From Exiguobacterium sp. s122 (lineage in GTDB: Bacteria > Bacillota > Bacilli > Exiguobacteriales > Exiguobacteriaceae), in contig NZ_JACSMD010000001.1 of assembly GCF_018618475.1 (NCBI RefSeq), positions 1,674,001 to 1,738,000 on the forward strand: 64,000 nt of DNA. Reading direction: 5' to 3'. Under the pieces are notes generated by a model. The model saw only the letters and a program-made list of their open reading frames with translations, made no database searches and had not been told where the DNA came from. The translations under genes were made by a program, and so were the position numbers. Below, one piece after another: positions 43,235-52,488 of the stretch; within the stretch, counting starts at the first letter, position 1, and the number at the start of each line of letters is the position of its first letter.

Positions 43235-44623
43235 TCACACTTCATCGGCAAACATCGCTTCACCGCGATGTTCCGATTGTTTTAGTTCTTTCCCGACTGG
43301 GTTGTCCTTGAACAGACGTGTCAAGACGAGCACTGTGACCACGCCGAGAACCGCATAGAGGATCGCGAAAGCGACAAGCATCCAACCAACGTTTGCCGAC
43401 GTCGTCGCCGCCTCACTCGTGCGCATGAGTTCATAGAGCGCCCAAGGCTGACGGCCAAACTCGGCGAAGAACCAGCCAAACTCGATGGCCATCATCGAGA
43501 GCGGGCCACCGGCCGCGATGGCAATGAGCATCGGCTTACTAAATTGGTTCAACCGTTTGATATAGCGTCCGAGCACGAATAAGAACGAGATAAGCGCGAG
43601 GAGCATCCCAATCCCGACCATCGCATCGAACAGATAGTGGACAAAGAGCGGCGGTTGGTCTTCTTTCGCAAACTCGTTCAATCCCGTCACTTCATAGTTC
43701 GGGACACCACCTGCTAAAATCGAGAGCGCGTACGGAATCTTGACGGCCCCACGTACTTCATAACCACCTTGTCCGTCATCTTCAAGCCAGCCACCTAAAA
43801 TGAGCTCGGCTTCGGACGAGGTTTCAAAGTGCCATTCTGCAGCCGCCAACTTGTCCGGCTGATACTTCGCCAAATATTTACCTGAAAAGTCACCGACGAG
43901 CGCTGTCGCGATGGCAAAAATCAACGCGACCGTCATCGTCAAACGAAGCCCACGCTTGTGGTAAGCGATCGTCGCTTGATCGAGCTTGTTACGATGGCTA
44001 CGGAGAAGTTGCACCGCAGCGATTGCCGCTAAGATGAACGCTGACGTCAAAATGGCCGACGTGAGCACGTGCGACATCTTCGTCGGCATAGCTGGACTGA
44101 ACATCGCCTCAAGCGGACTCACGTTCGCGAGTCGTCCGTCGACGATATCAAATCCGACCGGTTGGTTCATGAAACTGTTCACCGTCGTAATGAAGAAACC
44201 AGAGAACAATGCCCCGACGGCGACCGGAATCCCGACGAGCATGTGATGCCATGGATTTTTAAATCGGTCCCATGTATACAAATAAATCCCGAGGAAAATG
44301 GCTTCGAAGAAGAACGCGAACGTCTCCATGAAGAGCGGGAGCGCAATCGTCTGACCGGCGACACGCATCAAGTTCGGCCAGAGCAGGGATAATTGCAGCC
44401 CGATGGCCGTCCCTGTGACAACACCGACCGCAACGGTCACAACATATCCACGTGACCATCGACGGGCCATGAGTGTGTATTTTGGATCTTTCTTTCGAAT
44501 CCCTAAAAATTCTGCCAATAAAATTAAAAGTGGAACCCCGACGCCGAGTGTGGCAAAAATCACGTGGAAGCCCAGCGTGAGTGCCGTTAACGCCCGACTC
44601 ATCAGGACAGGATCTTGAAACAT
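43235..44623 (-). CDS. cydA: Cytochrome bd-type quinol oxidase subunit I (CydA)
   Basis: 462 residues. Haem ligand His in LTLGFHVIFATLGVGVPLLI, the Q-loop Lys/Glu pair in DKLAAAEWHFET, and the haem d region IEFGWFFAEFGRQPWALYEL. The short Q-loop suggests the cyanide-insensitive/YthA-like group rather than E. coli bd-I; that is inference. It oxidises menaquinol and reduces oxygen with high affinity, without proton pumping. Upstream at 44745-44777 is a nested inverted repeat next to a possible -35. Confidence 0.93.
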   Translation of the reverse strand: MFQDPVLMSRALTALTLGFHVIFATLGVGVPLLILLAEFLGIRKKDPKYTLMARRWSRGYVVTVAVGVVTGTAIGLQLSLLWPNLMRVAGQTIALPLFMETFAFFFEAIFLGIYLYTWDRFKNPWHHMLVGIPVAVGALFSGFFITTVNSFMNQPVGFDIVDGRLANVSPLEAMFSPAMPTKMSHVLTSAILTSAFILAAIAAVQLLRSHRNKLDQATIAYHKRGLRLTMTVALIFAIATALVGDFSGKYLAKYQPDKLAAAEWHFETSSEAELILGGWLEDDGQGGYEVRGAVKIPYALSILAGGVPNYEVTGLNEFAKEDQPPLFVHYLFDAMVGIGMLLALISFLFVLGRYIKRLNQFSKPMLIAIAAGGPLSMMAIEFGWFFAEFGRQPWALYELMRTSEAATTSANVGWMLVAFAILYAVLGVVTVLVLTRLFKDNPVGKELKQSEHRGEAMFADEV

Positions 44624-44738
44624 CTATTGATACCCTCCTATCTCTCTCTATCGCTTCAAACCGTTGCCTGAAACGCCAAATCAATGATGATTTCCATTGG
44701 ATAACCTTATCATAAAGATTTTATATGGCGCTGTAATG

Positions 44739-44777
44739 TCTCAATGCTCAAGTTCGCAAAATGTTCACATTTGAGCA
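44739..44777. promoter_or_regulatory. Candidate cydA promoter and nested palindrome
   Basis: TGCTCAA (44745-44751) and TTGAGCA (44771-44777) flank a second palindrome AAATGT-TC-ACATTT (44759-44772). Minus-strand TTGAGA (44739-44744), a possible -35 for cydA, follows at once. Candidate redox-regulator site; protein unknown. The rest of the 44624-44867 gap holds a further palindrome TGAAAGCACGTTTTCA (44832-44847). Confidence 0.45.
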
Positions 44778-44867
44778 ATCTTAACAGAATCGTCGCTTTA
44801 CAATCATAAGCAATTCCCGAATTCCACACATTGAAAGCACGTTTTCACACATTTCGAACAAAAAAAA

Positions 44868-44898
44868 CGAACCAATTCGATGTAGCGAATTGATTCGT
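44868..44898 (-). terminator. Terminator of the deacetylase gene
   Basis: ACGAACCAATTCG/CGAATTGATTCGT stem with one mismatch pair, followed on the minus strand by TTTTTTTT. Confidence 0.85.
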
Positions 44899-44932
44899 CT
44901 ATAGATTTTAGAACAAGGGTTGTCCCTCGTCG

Positions 44933-46054
44933 TTACATAATAGTAACCGTCCGGAAGAAGTGATCGAACAAGTCAACGGCGACATCGATGGCGCGTTCAT
45001 CCGGATTGAGTGTCGCTTGATGCAACCCTGACCCCATGTCGTTGACGCCGAGCCATACCATGAATCCTGGAACTTGCTTGAGCATATACCCAAAATCTTC
45101 CCCCGTCATGGCTGGGACACACGTCTTATAGGAATAGCCGATCTCCTCGACCGCTTCTTCGAATTGGAACAAGTAGCGCTCATCGTTGACGACCTCGTGA
45201 TAACGGTTGCCGAACTCAAGATCGATCTGAACGTTGTACGTCATCTCGACGCCGGCGATGATTTGACGGATTCGTCGTTCGAGGACGACCATCTCTTTAT
45301 CCGACAGTGCCCGAATCGTCCCATCGAGTTTCGCCGTGTCGGCAATGATGTTCTCTTTCGTACCGGCTACAACTTTGCCGATACTGACGACGGCACTGCC
45401 CATCGGATCGATGTTTCGTGAGACGACCGTCTGCAACTGCATGATGAGGGCCGCCTGAACAATCACTGCATCAATACCAGCATGCGGGAACGCTCCGTGG
45501 CCGCCTTTCCCATGAATCGTCAAATGAAGCTCACGCGCGCTCGCAAATAAGACACCTGGACGCGACGCGACCATCCCGACCGGATATTCCGGTGCCACGT
45601 GAAGTCCAAACATCGCGTCGGGCCGGAAATGATAAAACATCTCAGACATCGCCATCGGCTCCGCTCCGCCCGGTCCTTCTTCAGCCGGTTGGAAGAAGAT
45701 GACGAGATGATGGTCGAGCGGTTCCTCAACCGCCCGTCTAATGAGTCCTAGGGCGATTGCCATGTGAACGTCATGCCCACACGCGTGCATCATGCCTTCA
45801 TGAATCGACGCGAACTCAAGACCTGTCTCTTCCGTAATCGGTAAACCGTCCATATCCGCTCGATAGCCGATCGTCTTTTCACCTACGAGACCGTCGATCC
45901 GAACGAACAACCCGGTGCGCCAATGTGAGATGTGCACCCGCGGAGATTCGAGCGAGCGAATCAACTGCTCGAGCGTCGCTTGCGTCTTGAACTCCTCATA
46001 CCCACGTTCTGGAATCAAATGTAACTGCCTTCTTGCTTCAATCGCCCAACTCAT
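44933..46054 (-). CDS. dapL: N-acetyl-diaminopimelate deacetylase (M20D family)
   Basis: 373 residues (B. subtilis YkuR about 374). M20 metallopeptidase with IGYRADMDGLPI, metal motif HACGHDVHMAIALG, FFQPAEEGPGGAEPM and a lid domain (GKGGHGAFPHAG). It releases acetate and meso/LL-diaminopimelate in the acetylated branch of lysine/cell-wall synthesis. Related M20D enzymes act on other N-acyl amino acids, so the assignment is probable rather than certain; dapH is not adjacent. It overlaps the ccpC stop (ATGA), with AAGGAG upstream. Confidence 0.82.
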   Translation of the reverse strand: MSWAIEARRQLHLIPERGYEEFKTQATLEQLIRSLESPRVHISHWRTGLFVRIDGLVGEKTIGYRADMDGLPITEETGLEFASIHEGMMHACGHDVHMAIALGLIRRAVEEPLDHHLVIFFQPAEEGPGGAEPMAMSEMFYHFRPDAMFGLHVAPEYPVGMVASRPGVLFASARELHLTIHGKGGHGAFPHAGIDAVIVQAALIMQLQTVVSRNIDPMGSAVVSIGKVVAGTKENIIADTAKLDGTIRALSDKEMVVLERRIRQIIAGVEMTYNVQIDLEFGNRYHEVVNDERYLFQFEEAVEEIGYSYKTCVPAMTGEDFGYMLKQVPGFMVWLGVNDMGSGLHQATLNPDERAIDVAVDLFDHFFRTVTIM

Positions 46055-46929
46055 TCCACACTCTCCTTCGTTACTTCTTCAACGACTTCCCAAAACGCCC
46101 GCACTTGCGCCAATTCGAGCATCGACTCGGTCGACAGCATCCACGTGTCCCGCACGAGCGGCGTCCCGTTTGACGACGTGAGCGGGATTTTATGGATCGA
46201 CTCGACATCCCGAATCGTCGACTCAGGAAGGATGGCAAAGCCAATCCCGTGGAGCGCCATCTGTTTACACGTCTCGATCTGGTCGACGACGAGCGTCGTC
46301 ATCGGTGGACTCGAGAAGCGCTCTTGCCACCATTCTAAAATCTCTTGATAATACGTCGAGTCGCTCTTGAACTGGATAAACGAACGCTCATTGTTCTTTA
46401 ACTGTTTCAAATCCGTCATCTTCAAATCAACAAGATGGAGCGAATCAGAGAATAAGCGCATCTTTTCGCCACGCCAATCCGGATTACCTCGGATGATTCC
46501 GATATGGAAATTCTCTTCTAACATGTAGCGCATCATCTCACTCGACCAACCGGTCACCAATTTGACGCGAACGGACGGATACCGTTCAACGAAACGTTTT
46601 AAGACGCGTGGTAACCAATATTGGCCCATGATCGAGGCGACGGCAATCTTTAACGTACCATACACCTCTCCTGGCTTTGCCGTCAACTCTCCTCGAAGTT
46701 CTTGCTCTTCACTGTACATCTTCTTGGCAAAGTCGATAATCTTCTCGCCATCCGGGGTGAGGGCGAGACCACGTGTCGAACGAACAAAGATTTTTTTGCC
46801 CCACTGATGCTCAATCGTGACGAGCCGTTGACTAAGCGCCGGCTGGGACACGAAAAGTCGCTCCGCGGCTTTACGCATATTCAATTCCTCCGCGAGGACG
46901 ATTAACACTTCCACTTCTGAAACTTGCAT
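46051..46929 (-). CDS. ccpC: LysR-family regulator, CcpC-like
   Basis: 292 residues, the same length as B. subtilis CcpC (293). N-terminal winged helix (VLIVLAEELNMRKAAERLFV, SQPALSQRLVTIEHQWGKK, F-RSTRGLALTPDG) and a C-terminal sensor domain. CcpC represses citB and citZ in response to citrate; a role here in central carbon control or of the coupled deacetylase gene is inference. The 4-nt overlap with the downstream deacetylase suggests one transcript. Confidence 0.8.
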   Translation of the reverse strand: MQVSEVEVLIVLAEELNMRKAAERLFVSQPALSQRLVTIEHQWGKKIFVRSTRGLALTPDGEKIIDFAKKMYSEEQELRGELTAKPGEVYGTLKIAVASIMGQYWLPRVLKRFVERYPSVRVKLVTGWSSEMMRYMLEENFHIGIIRGNPDWRGEKMRLFSDSLHLVDLKMTDLKQLKNNERSFIQFKSDSTYYQEILEWWQERFSSPPMTTLVVDQIETCKQMALHGIGFAILPESTIRDVESIHKIPLTSSNGTPLVRDTWMLSTESMLELAQVRAFWEVVEEVTKESVE

Positions 46930-47038
46930 AACGTCACCTATTTCTCTATCGTTTCGAAACCTGTATACTGGATACGGTATTGCTTCACTGTATCATATCA
47001 TGTTTAATCACTTTTTTGAGTCGTCAGGAGGAACAATG

Positions 47039-47425
47039 ATGCAACGTCACCATTTTGCCTTTATCGTCGCCACGGTCGCGACGCTCGGTAGCCTTTATTT
47101 TTCAGAAATCATGCTTTACTTGCCATGCAAATTATGTTGGTTCCAACGCATATTTATGTATCCGCTCGCGATTTATTATCTCACGGTCATGTTCACGAAC
47201 CGTTCCGTCAATCGCTTGTTCGTCGGCCTCATGGCGGGGACTGGATGGGCCATCGCCCTCTATCACGTCATCCTTGAGCGTATCCCGAACGGAGATGCGT
47301 TTTGTAGCAACGACTGTTTGATCCGCTGGGTCAACTATTTCGGATTCGTCACGATTCCACTGATGAGCCTCATCGCCTTCACATTCATCTTGCTCATTCA
47401 GTTCGTCCCATCTCGCAAACGGTAA
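47039..47425 (+). CDS. bdbC: DsbB-family thiol-disulphide oxidoreductase (BdbC)
   Basis: 128 residues, four membrane helices. CxxC in YLPCKLCWFQRIF after helix 1 and a second Cys pair in AFCSNDCLIRW form the two disulphides that pass electrons from an extracellular thiol oxidase to quinone. AGGAGG lies 7 nt before ATG 47039 (ATG 47036 is close behind). The partner BdbD/DsbA is not in the window. Confidence 0.9.
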   Translation: MQRHHFAFIVATVATLGSLYFSEIMLYLPCKLCWFQRIFMYPLAIYYLTVMFTNRSVNRLFVGLMAGTGWAIALYHVILERIPNGDAFCSNDCLIRWVNYFGFVTIPLMSLIAFTFILLIQFVPSRKR

Positions 47426-47460
47426 AAGGAGAATCGGTCCCATGGACTGACTCTCCTTTT
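47424..47460. terminator. Terminator between bdbC and nadE
   Basis: AAAAGGAGA/TCTCCTTTT with a long loop; overlaps the bdbC stop and can serve both converging genes. Confidence 0.75.
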
Positions 47461-47462
47461 GT

Positions 47463-48278
47463 TTATTGCCACCACTCGTCGTAAAGTGAGGCCGGCATAT
47501 GGTGTTTATGAAGCGAACGTTTGTAAATCGTCTCGATACGCGACTGAACGGTCGGATCGACTTCTTTTCCTTCGAGGTAATCGTCAAGCTGGTCGTATGT
47601 CATGCCAAGAGCCACTTCATCAGGGAGACCCGGCTTGTCGTCTTCAAGGTCGGCCGTCGGCACTTTATAGATCAAACTTTCGTCTGCGCCTAATTCATGC
47701 AGCAACGCCTTCCCTTGACGCTTGTTCAATCCGGTGAGCGGCGTCAAATCACAAGCGCCATCCCCATGTTTCGTGTAAAAGCCTGTCACATACTCGGCCG
47801 CATGGTCGGTCCCAACGACAAGCGCCCCATACGTTGCCGCGATATCGTATTGAACTTTCATCCGCTCGCGCGCTTTCGTGTTCCCTTTATGGAAGTCACC
47901 GAGTTCAAATCCGGTCGCCTGTTTGAACGCATCCGTCGAAGCGTCGACAGCCGGTTTAATATTGACCGTGAACACGGTATCCGGACGAATGAAATCAATT
48001 GCTCGTTGCGCATCATCTTCATCATGTTGTTCGCCGTACGGGAGTCGGACGGCATAGAACGTGTACGCGCCACCGTCTTCTTCTCGCAACTCTTCCATTG
48101 CAAGTTGGCAAAGTTTTCCGGCAAGCGACGAATCTTGCCCGCCTGAAATACCGAGTACGAGTCCTTTCGCCCCAGCTCGCTTCACGTAAGCTTTCAAAAA
48201 GTCGATTCGGCGGCGCACTTCATGTGCCGGGTCGATGTTCGGTAACACGTGTGTCACTTCGATAATCTGTTGTTGCAT
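47463..48278 (-). CDS. nadE: NAD+ synthetase, ammonia-dependent (NadE)
   Basis: 271 residues. PP-loop [46 protein letters not shown] and a C-terminal [12 protein letters not shown], all typical of the NH3-dependent enzyme. It amidates deamido-NAD with ATP. There is no glutaminase domain. GGAGGAATTCA precedes GTG-ATG; ATG 48278 taken. Confidence 0.96.
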   Translation of the reverse strand: MQQQIIEVTHVLPNIDPAHEVRRRIDFLKAYVKRAGAKGLVLGISGGQDSSLAGKLCQLAMEELREEDGGAYTFYAVRLPYGEQHDEDDAQRAIDFIRPDTVFTVNIKPAVDASTDAFKQATGFELGDFHKGNTKARERMKVQYDIAATYGALVVGTDHAAEYVTGFYTKHGDGACDLTPLTGLNKRQGKALLHELGADESLIYKVPTADLEDDKPGLPDEVALGMTYDQLDDYLEGKEVDPTVQSRIETIYKRSLHKHHMPASLYDEWWQ

Positions 48279-48367
48279 CACTGAATTCCTCCCTCATCAT
48301 CGGTTCTTGTGTCCCATTGTCTGACAATCATACGTTGTCGTCAACTTCTTTCATTCCCTTAACAAAA

Positions 48368-48391
48368 AGACGGAAACCTCGGTTCCCGTCT
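48368..48391 (-). terminator. Terminator of the BsuPI lipoprotein gene
   Basis: AGACGG-A-AACC/GGTT-C-CCGTCT stem followed on the minus strand by TTTTGTT. Confidence 0.8.
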
Positions 48392-48400
48392 CGTGAATCG

Positions 48401-49216
48401 TTATTGGATGCGGAACGCCGTCACGTCTCCGCCAATCGGAAGCAATTCAAGGAAGAGCGATTGTCCTTCGGTCGGCTCTTCGTCTAAAAGTGCGCCAAAG
48501 ACGAAATCTCCGGTCGAGGCTTGCGCCGCCCCTTCCGCGTACACCATGTGACCGTCTGAAACGCTCCACTCGAACTCTTCGACATCCGTAAACCCAGACA
48601 CCTCGATTAACGTGCCGTTACGTTTGATCGTCACGTCGCGGAAATCGCCATCCGTTTGCGGACCTTCCGTCGGCTCAGTGCTTGGTTGTTCCGCCGTCTC
48701 ATCGGTCGTTTCTTCACTCGGTGCCTCAGCAGGCTCCTCAGCGGCCTCAACCGTGAACGTCGCTTGATCGGTCACCGCCATTTCCGGTGCACCTTCCACT
48801 TGGCCGAGCCCAACGAAATCAGCTGTATAGTCCCCTGCCGCTAAATCGAGCGGGAACGTCTCGTCAAATACTTTCGTTTCACCCGGTTCCCACGTTTCTT
48901 CGACGATAGATTCGGTGAACATGTATTCGCTACCGTAATCGAACACCGTCGTCTCTCCGTTCATAACTGTCAACTGGAAACGCTGCGACGAGTTGAACGT
49001 CACCTTCACCGGCTCGTCGTTCGGATTTGTCATCGACACGCTGACAGCCAACTGTTTTGCATCCGCATCATACTCAGCACTTGTTTCGAGCGTCAACAAG
49101 GCGGGTGGTGTCGACGTATTCCCGTCCACATCACTCGCGTTCTCTTCTTCTTTCCCACACGCTACCACGACGATGAGCAATGCCGCGACCGCGACGAGCA
49201 ACCAAGTTTTCTTCAC
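48401..49216 (-). CDS. Lipoprotein with BsuPI-type domain
   Basis: 271 residues. Lipoprotein signal with VVVACG near residue 20. Residues about 40-155 form a BsuPI (intracellular proteinase inhibitor) beta-domain: VSMTNPNDEPVKVTFNSSQR, EETWEPGETKVFDETFP. A Glu/Pro/Thr-rich linker (about 160-195) leads to a second beta-domain (DVTIKRNGTLIEVSGFTDVE) that may resemble Gmad2 sheets. It is exported and membrane-anchored. Whether it inhibits proteases is unknown. GTG 49216 with GGAGAG upstream was chosen over GTG 49225. Confidence 0.78.
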   Translation of the reverse strand: MKKTWLLVAVAALLIVVVACGKEEENASDVDGNTSTPPALLTLETSAEYDADAKQLAVSVSMTNPNDEPVKVTFNSSQRFQLTVMNGETTVFDYGSEYMFTESIVEETWEPGETKVFDETFPLDLAAGDYTADFVGLGQVEGAPEMAVTDQATFTVEAAEEPAEAPSEETTDETAEQPSTEPTEGPQTDGDFRDVTIKRNGTLIEVSGFTDVEEFEWSVSDGHMVYAEGAAQASTGDFVFGALLDEEPTEGQSLFLELLPIGGDVTAFRIQ

Positions 49217-49316
49217 GTATCCCACTCTCCTCTGAAAAATAAAAAAACGTCTATAGCACTAGTGTATACGTTCGTGCCGACGTTTGTAATCTATTTCCTA
49301 ATATTATTTACCTTTT

Positions 49317-49511
49317 TTATGAAACTTGGAGTGTTTTGGCGTATTGTTGTAAACCAGTCATGAACAACGAGTCCGCGACGTCGATGTCTGAACGAACCTG
49401 TGCAGAGATCGAGAACGTCTCACTATGGATTGACTCAAAGATGACGGTGATGATGCCATCGACCACTTCCTTATAGGCTACGAGTTCGGGTGTTTCTGCA
49501 AAAAGCATCAT
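49317..49511 (-). CDS. Small protein, unknown
   Basis: 64 residues: MMLFAETPELVAYKEVVDGI, then TVIFESIHSETFSISAQVRS and a helical tail LFMTGLQQYAKTLQVS. Soluble, no motifs I recognise. AAAGGAGCC lies 8 nt before the ATG at 49511. The frame stays open further upstream, but there it overlaps the next gene and lacks initiation signals. The 241-bp gap upstream to 49752 holds the terminator at 49674-49709 and otherwise nothing I recognise. Confidence 0.6.
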   Translation of the reverse strand: MMLFAETPELVAYKEVVDGIITVIFESIHSETFSISAQVRSDIDVADSLFMTGLQQYAKTLQVS

Positions 49512-49673
49512 GAGTATGGCTCCTTTTTCGATATGAGATATACTTAGTTTAGCAACGTTTTCAAAAAAATAACGTCTTATCGTTCGACAGGTCGAATGAC
49601 CTAGTCGCAGACGTGTCGAATTCATGGAATGAATTGCTAGCTGTTTGCATATCGAGACTTCTTTCCTATATAA

Positions 49674-49709
49674 AAAGAGAGGGAGAACGCAATTCGTCCC
49701 CCTCTCTTT
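49674..49709 (-). terminator. Terminator of the cvfC-like gene
   Basis: AAAGAGAGGG/CCCTCTCTTT followed on the minus strand by TTTATATAG. Confidence 0.85.
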
Positions 49710-49752
49710 GCCTATTATTGTAAAAAACGACGAAACTCCGTTGTCGAATAAA

Positions 49753-50844
49753 TTATTTCGTTCGATTCGAAATCTGTTGCCATACCGTTCCAAGGGCCGT
49801 CTCACCGCTCGTGATGCGTTCTTTCGCGAGCCGCGCTTGAAGTGAGACTTCAAACTCGGCATCGTCTTCAGCAATCTTTAATGCTGGGACGGCTTGTTCA
49901 TCGCCACAGTCAAACAAGAAGCGGGCCGCCCGCCAACGAACGAGCTTACTTTTGTCTTTTAACGCTTCAATCATTGAAGGTTGGGATTGCGGGAGCGCCC
50001 AGTCCGACACGGTGTCCCCTGCTGTACGGCGTACGATCGGCGAAGAGTCGACGAGTGCTTGTTCGATATACGTCACGTACTCTTCCCGGTTTGTCTCGAA
50101 CATCCCGATCATGACGACGGCTTGCCGTCGGATAGCCATCACCTTATCCTCTAACGCCCGTCGGAAATAGACCATATTTTCCGGTACGATTTCGAGTTCA
50201 TCGAGAAACGCCAACCGCTCTTTCCAACTGTCAGATTGCAATTGATTCGCATTCGCCTCGTAGTCGGCCTCACGCCCGAACGCACGGGCGACGATTCGCG
50301 TGACACGATCTTCCGGATATGCCGCTTCGAGCTCCTCTAAGACGACTTCCGCCACATCATTTAAATCGCCATAACGCGGTGCCTGCTCGACCCAGCGCCG
50401 ATCTTGGATGACGTTTTTCACTTGTGCTTGCACATCGATCGCGGCGTCAACAAACCGTTTCGATAAGCCGACTCGCTTCTCCTCATCCCCTTTGACGAGC
50501 TTGATTTGCATCGGCACATCTAAAATGAACTGAATCGAGACATGGACCGGCTCATAGTCTGCCGTCATCTGAGCGGCGGACACTTCCGGCACGTCTTCAC
50601 CGAACGCACGCCGAATCTCGTTCATGACGTCGTGCCAGTCATGTTTCGGATGACGCTCGACTGCCAAAAAGTCTGAGACGGCATAGACGGACTTCACGCC
50701 GCGCAGGGCGACGATGTCTGAAATGACATCGGGGACGTCCGTGCTCGCCTTGTCATACGTGACGCCTCTTCCTGTAAAAGCCGGCTCGATGATAATCTTC
50801 AAGTTGTTCGGGCTCGGCGTCGGTTCGATTGCTACTAGTTTCAT
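49753..50844 (-). CDS. cvfC: CvfC/YpgR-like protein: NifU/Nfu N-domain plus HEAT repeats
   Basis: 363 residues. An N-terminal Nfu-type domain (about 1-80, MKLVAIEPTPSPNNLKIIIE, GVKSVYAVSDFLAVERHP) is followed by a middle region and alpha-helical HEAT-type repeats (about 210-345: DKVMAIRRQAVVMIG, DSSPIVRRTAGDTV, DKSKLVRWRAARFL). Architecture matches 'conserved virulence factor C' of S. aureus and B. subtilis YpgR. The molecular function is unclear; no CxxC for cluster binding is visible. GAGGTGA precedes the ATG at 50844. Confidence 0.85.
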   Translation of the reverse strand: MKLVAIEPTPSPNNLKIIIEPAFTGRGVTYDKASTDVPDVISDIVALRGVKSVYAVSDFLAVERHPKHDWHDVMNEIRRAFGEDVPEVSAAQMTADYEPVHVSIQFILDVPMQIKLVKGDEEKRVGLSKRFVDAAIDVQAQVKNVIQDRRWVEQAPRYGDLNDVAEVVLEELEAAYPEDRVTRIVARAFGREADYEANANQLQSDSWKERLAFLDELEIVPENMVYFRRALEDKVMAIRRQAVVMIGMFETNREEYVTYIEQALVDSSPIVRRTAGDTVSDWALPQSQPSMIEALKDKSKLVRWRAARFLFDCGDEQAVPALKIAEDDAEFEVSLQARLAKERITSGETALGTVWQQISNRTK

Positions 50845-50886
50845 TGTCATCACCTCATCTTCAATCGTGACGAAAACGACAAAAAA

Positions 50887-50907
50887 ACGCAAGCGAGTCG
50901 CTTGCGT
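50887..50907 (-). terminator. Terminator of the 79-residue gene
   Basis: ACGCAAGC/GCTTGCGT stem with a 5-nt loop and a TTTTTTT tail on the minus strand. Confidence 0.85.
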
Positions 50908-50916
50908 CCGTGAACG

Positions 50917-51156
50917 TTAAAATAGGGCGATGAACTGTTGAAGCGAATACGTCTCGCCTTCGGCAGTGAACGTATTGTCTTCGGCGATCGGCTCGAGGAA
51001 AAACGTCTTCCCTCCGTCGACTTTCACATAACCAAAGATGTGACCCGTCTGATAGAACAGTTCCACAATCGTCACTCGCCCGAACGTCATCCCGTCATTG
51101 ATGACTGCCCGGTCCTCTAACTCGCCGCCGTTGTACAGTTCAATATACGTATCCAT
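50917..51156 (-). CDS. Small protein, unknown
   Basis: 79 residues, predicted mainly beta: MDTYIELYNGGELEDRAVIN, MTFGRVTIVELFYQTGHIFG, YVKVDGGKTFFLEPI. No recognised family. AGGGAGCGA lies about 10 nt before the ATG, a slightly long spacing. The strong terminator right after its stop supports a real gene. The frame extends to 51204 without a ribosome-binding site. Confidence 0.6.
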   Translation of the reverse strand: MDTYIELYNGGELEDRAVINDGMTFGRVTIVELFYQTGHIFGYVKVDGGKTFFLEPIAEDNTFTAEGETYSLQQFIALF

Positions 51157-51224
51157 TTTGTTGTCGCTCCCTTTGTGTTTGTTTTCACAATTCCTTTTTA
51201 TCAAACAACTTCAGGGAGTTCAAG

Positions 51225-51785
51225 TTAAGATTTTGCGTGACGCTTCCAAAAATCAATCCAATTGTGATACTCGGATAATACTTTTTGAATTTGAGCAATC
51301 GATTTTTCATCATGTAACCCATCTGCATCAATCTTTTCTTTACAATGCGTGATAAAAATTTCATTTCCCGGTAAAACGTTTGCCTTATTTGTGGCAAATA
51401 CTTGACGAAGATGAATTTGGCATCGGGCTGTCCCGAGGATGCCAGGCGACGCCCCGGCGATCATGACCGGTTTACCGCCGAGCGGAGAACCTGGTTCAAG
51501 CGACAACCAGTCGATCGCATTCTTCAGCACACCTGGGATACTATGATTATACTCAGGTGTGACGACGAGAAAGCCGTCCGCTTCCCGTACCGCTCGCTTG
51601 AACGCCGCGACGGCTTCTGGTTCGTCCGGGTCAATCAAGTCGTCGTTATATAACGGTAATTCGATTGAATGGATGGTGATGTCGAATCGATCGCGCGCGA
51701 GCTCGATAATCGAGTGTAAAAGTGCCGTATTATACGACGCTTTTCGTAGGCTGCCCGACACCGCGACAAGTTTAAACGGTTCCAT
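51225..51785 (-). CDS. NADPH-dependent FMN reductase family protein
   Basis: 186 residues, flavodoxin-like fold. FMN phosphate loop LVAVSGSLRKASYNTALL and the second signature VVTPEYNHSIPGVLKNAIDW define the NAD(P)H:FMN/quinone reductase family (azoreductase or chromate reductase-like). The start overlaps the hydrolase stop by 14 nt, with AAGGAGGAG upstream, so the two are coupled. Substrate unknown. Confidence 0.88.
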   Translation of the reverse strand: MEPFKLVAVSGSLRKASYNTALLHSIIELARDRFDITIHSIELPLYNDDLIDPDEPEAVAAFKRAVREADGFLVVTPEYNHSIPGVLKNAIDWLSLEPGSPLGGKPVMIAGASPGILGTARCQIHLRQVFATNKANVLPGNEIFITHCKEKIDADGLHDEKSIAQIQKVLSEYHNWIDFWKRHAKS

Positions 51786-52488
51786 GGAACTCCTCCTTAA
51801 GCCATATGTTGATCAATCGTGCCTCTTCTTCCGGTGCTTCCATCATCCCCATATGACTGACGGGAAGCTTTCGTCGTGTATGATGCTCGGCACCGAGGAA
51901 AGCCCGCGTCTCATTCATGTTCGGGTCTTTCTCTCCATATAAGAAAAGTCCCGGTAACCCGGTATGGCGCACCGTATCGGTCTCATCGACCCGGTCTCGA
52001 ATCGCACGTTGCGCCGAGACGATCCCTTCTTTCGACATCGTGTAGCCGATTTGTTTCGCCCGTTCGACGAGAGATGCTTTTGAATCTTGAGCAAACACGC
52101 CCGGAATCATCGTGTCGATGAACGGGTGCACCCCTTCTTCGATGACCCGTTCAATCGCTTGATTGCGTTTTTCTTTTGCCTCGGCCGTGTCAGAGGCAGC
52201 GGTCGAATGAATCAAGCCGAACCCTGATAACTCATCCGGGTAGCGGCGCACCAAATTGGTCGTGATATACCCGCCAAATGAGTGGCCGAGCACAAGCGGT
52301 CGTTTGATGTCACGCAATCGAATTTGTTCAATCACCCAATCCGCGAACGCGTCCATCGTCTCAGGTCCGGCCTCTTGTCCATTATGGCCCGGTAACGTCA
52401 ACGCATAAGTCTCTGCCTCGATCAGCGGCTCGAGCGCATCGAAGTAATCAGGCGAACCACATAGGCCATGCAACAATACAACAGTCAT
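51772..52488 (-). CDS. Alpha/beta-hydrolase
   Basis: 238 residues. Oxyanion-hole strand TVVLLHGLCGSPDYFDALE, nucleophile in LVLGHSFGGYITTNL (Ser), acid in FLYGEKDPNM and catalytic His in LPVSHMGMMEAPEE. Esterase/lipase-type; substrate unknown. Starts in the stop codon of the acetyltransferase (ATGA) with GGAGG upstream; middle gene of three overlapping genes. Confidence 0.88.
   Translation of the reverse strand: MTVVLLHGLCGSPDYFDALEPLIEAETYALTLPGHNGQEAGPETMDAFADWVIEQIRLRDIKRPLVLGHSFGGYITTNLVRRYPDELSGFGLIHSTAASDTAEAKEKRNQAIERVIEEGVHPFIDTMIPGVFAQDSKASLVERAKQIGYTMSKEGIVSAQRAIRDRVDETDTVRHTGLPGLFLYGEKDPNMNETRAFLGAEHHTRRKLPVSHMGMMEAPEEEARLINIWLKEEFHGTV

Noticed and set aside
44832-44847. TGAAAGCACGTTTTCA as a cre site near cydA/dapL
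   Set aside because: The spacing is 2 bp longer than the cre consensus, so I list it only as an unexplained palindrome.
49317-49874. 185-codon version of the 64-residue small gene
   Set aside because: The upstream part crosses a terminator and the end of the cvfC-like gene, and only the last 64 codons have a ribosome-binding site.
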